From Pseudomonadota bacterium (GTDB lineage Bacteria; Pseudomonadota; Gammaproteobacteria; Xanthomonadales; Rhodanobacteraceae): a stretch of DNA of 7,241 nt. Positions within the stretch are counted from its first letter, which is position 1; each line of letters starts with the position of its first letter. The notes under the pieces were generated by a model. That model ran no database searches, was not told the DNA's origin, and saw only the letters and a program-made list of their open reading frames with translations. Position numbers and translations under genes: made by a program. The stretch covers positions 1 to 7,241 of the forward strand of contig JAJYMF010000326.1 in the NCBI GenBank assembly GCA_021787175.1, in the 5' to 3' direction. Below, piece after piece: positions 5,936 to 7,241 of this stretch.

Positions 5936-6426
5936 AAATCCGCAACGTGCTGTTCCTCTGCACCGGCAACTCCGCGCGCAGCCTCATCGCCGAGGCGCTG
6001 CTGAACACCCTCGGTGCCGGGCGCTTCCGTGCCTACAGCGCCGGCAGCCATCCCAGCGGGCAGGTGCAGCCGCTGGCGGCGGACGTCGCCGCCGATCTCG
6101 GCTACGACACCGCGCGCCTGCGCAGCAAGTCGTGGGACGAATTCGCCGCGTCCGGCGCGCCGGCGATGGATTTCATCATCACCGTCTGCGACAGCGCCGC
6201 CGGCGAGGCGTGTCCGTTCTGGCCGGGCCATCCGGTCACGGCGCGCTGGGGCGTACCCGATCCGGTCGCCGTGCAGGGCGATGAGGTCGCGCGCCGCTCC
6301 GCGTTTCGCCACGCCGCGGCGACGCTGCGGCGGCGCATCGAGCTGCTGATCGCGCTGCCGGAGGCCAGGCTCGACGGATTGGCCGCGCACGCATCGCTGC
6401 AGGCGATCGCCGAGGCGACGCGATGA
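5932..6426 (+). CDS. arsC: Arsenate reductase, low-molecular-weight phosphatase type
   Basis: This 164-aa cytoplasmic enzyme reduces As(V) to As(III) for export. It has the low-molecular-weight tyrosine phosphatase fold, not the glutaredoxin-like fold of plasmid R773 ArsC. The P-loop CTGNSARS begins at residue 10, giving the CX5R signature (nucleophile Cys10, Arg16). Two further cysteines, Cys86 (ITVCDSA) and Cys94 (GEACPFWPG), correspond to the redox relay of Cys10-Cys82-Cys89 in the S. aureus pI258 enzyme, but with 8 rather than 7 residues between them. WGVPDP (106-111) is the usual general-acid (Asp) region. Electrons probably come from thioredoxin or glutaredoxin; this cannot be decided here. 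ATG 5932 is chosen over the longer frame because AGGAAG lies 5 bases before it and the family begins MKIRNVLFLC. The gene overlaps arsR and acr3 by four bases each. Confidence 0.93.
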   Translation: MKIRNVLFLCTGNSARSLIAEALLNTLGAGRFRAYSAGSHPSGQVQPLAADVAADLGYDTARLRSKSWDEFAASGAPAMDFIITVCDSAAGEACPFWPGHPVTARWGVPDPVAVQGDEVARRSAFRHAAATLRRRIELLIALPEARLDGLAAHASLQAIAEATR

Positions 6427-7241
6427 ACGCGACGCTCGCCACGAGGCCCGCGCTCGGCGGATTCGAGCGCTACCTGACGCTGTGGGTGGCGCTGTGCATC
6501 GCGGCGGGGGTGACGCTGGGTCGACTGCTGCCCGCCGTGTTTCATGCCCTCGGCGGTGCCACCGTCGCCGCGATCAACCTGCCGGTCGGCGCGCTGATCT
6601 GGGCGATGATCGTGCCGATGCTGATGCGGGTGGATTTCGCCACGCTCGGCACGGTGCGTCGGCACTGGCGCGGCTTCGGCGTGACGCTGTTCATCAACTG
6701 GGCGGTGAAACCCTTCTCGATGGCGCTGCTGGGCTGGATCTTCATCCGTCATCTGTTCGCGTCCTGGCTGCCGGCCGGCCAGCTCGACAGTTACGTCGCC
6801 GGGCTGATCCTGCTGGCGGCGGCGCCGTGCACGGCGATGGTGTTCGTGTGGAGCGAGCTCGCCCGCGGCGAGGCCAACTTCACCCTGACCCAGGTGGCGC
6901 TGAACGACACGCTGATGGTGTTCGCCTTCGCGCCGCTGGTCGCGCTGCTGCTGGGCGTGGCGGCGATCCGGGTGCCGTGGGCGACGCTGCTGCTTTCGGT
7001 GCTGCTCTACATCGTGGTGCCCTTGTTGCTTGCCCAGATCCTGCGCGCAGGGCTGCTGCGGCGCGGCGCATCGGCTCTCGATGCCGCGCTCTTGCGCAGC
7101 AAGCCGCTGTCGCTGTTCGCGCTGCTGGCGACGCTGGTGCTGCTGTTCGGCTTCCAGGGCGAGGTGATCGTCGGGCAACCGCTGGTGATCCTGCTGCTGG
7201 CGGTGCCGATCACGATCCAGGTGATTTTCAACAGCGCCCTG
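6423..7241 (+). CDS. acr3: Arsenite efflux permease Acr3 (partial, cut by window end)
   Basis: The first 273 residues of an Acr3 (ArsB-independent, bile/arsenite/riboflavin transporter superfamily) permease are present; the full protein is usually 340-400 residues with 10 helices. It expels As(III) as arsenite from the cytoplasm using the proton gradient. The diagnostic segment LAAAPCTAMVFVWSELARG (131-149) carries the conserved essential cysteine at residue 136, followed by TLTQVALND (154-162). Strongly hydrophobic segments at about 18-40, 53-69, 85-112, 125-144, 163-182, 185-208, 230-246 and 253-270 fit the expected helices. The conserved Glu of a later helix, important for transport, lies beyond the window. 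ATG 6423 overlaps the arsC stop (ATGA), with GAGG 7 bases upstream. The reading frame is intact to the last base. It is the third gene of the operon; arsH or other ars genes may follow. Confidence 0.95.
   Translation, partial: MNATLATRPALGGFERYLTLWVALCIAAGVTLGRLLPAVFHALGGATVAAINLPVGALIWAMIVPMLMRVDFATLGTVRRHWRGFGVTLFINWAVKPFSMALLGWIFIRHLFASWLPAGQLDSYVAGLILLAAAPCTAMVFVWSELARGEANFTLTQVALNDTLMVFAFAPLVALLLGVAAIRVPWATLLLSVLLYIVVPLLLAQILRAGLLRRGASALDAALLRSKPLSLFALLATLVLLFGFQGEVIVGQPLVILLLAVPITIQVIFNSAL

Noticed and set aside
6102..7178. A 358-codon minus-strand frame opposite arsC and acr3
   Set aside because: It is rich in Gln, Arg and His without a recognisable domain, while the plus strand encodes two clear arsenic proteins over the same bases.
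5466..7241. Recent horizontal transfer of the ars operon
   Set aside because: No transposase, integrase, terminal repeats or tRNA border is visible, and base and codon use look like the neighbouring genes. The operon end is outside the window, so transfer cannot be excluded but is not supported.

Overview
The window is 7.2 kb of GC-rich DNA packed with genes. Codons end mostly in G or C, which gives long spurious open frames on the opposite strand. Gene content and style suggest a free-living Gram-negative proteobacterium. The Xanthomonadales (Lysobacter/Rhodanobacter-like) fit best, because of the LemA-M48 pair, a TAnnnT-like promoter element seen twice, and the arsenic genes. This placement is an inference from gene content; no marker gene is present. 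There are no RNA genes, insertion sequences, CRISPR arrays, origins or attachment sites.

Layout: (1) Bases 1-48 hold the last codons of a probable lemA. It is followed 18 bp later by a membrane M48 zinc metalloprotease (67-1878) with a long Ala-rich linker and a C-terminal TerB-like segment. (2) Facing it is a GMC-family FAD alcohol dehydrogenase (1956-3539, minus). (3) A 175-bp divergent spacer (3540-3714) carries several inverted repeats. It separates the dehydrogenase from a 12-helix membrane transporter (3715-5052, plus) that resembles the NTP/NDP translocase (Npt/TLC) family. (4) A small two-CBS-domain protein (5037-5465, minus) converges on the transporter, and the two reading frames overlap by 16 bp. 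(5) A second divergent spacer (5466-5590) carries promoters in both directions. To its right is an arsenic detoxification operon, arsR-arsC-acr3 (5591 to beyond 7241). Each junction is a 4-base ATGA overlap.

The ars genes form one clear functional unit: an As(III)-sensing repressor, a cysteine-based arsenate reductase, and an Acr3 arsenite efflux permease cut by the window end. Repression probably acts at a symmetric element that overlaps the -10 box and the ATG of arsR. The other genes look like ordinary chromosomal genes with no obvious link to one another or to ars.

I found no convincing undescribed system. The points most worth checking are the apparently leaderless arsR with its overlapping operator, the palindromes in front of the GMC gene, the nucleotide-translocase-like carrier in a probably free-living bacterium, and the C-terminal extension of the M48 protease.
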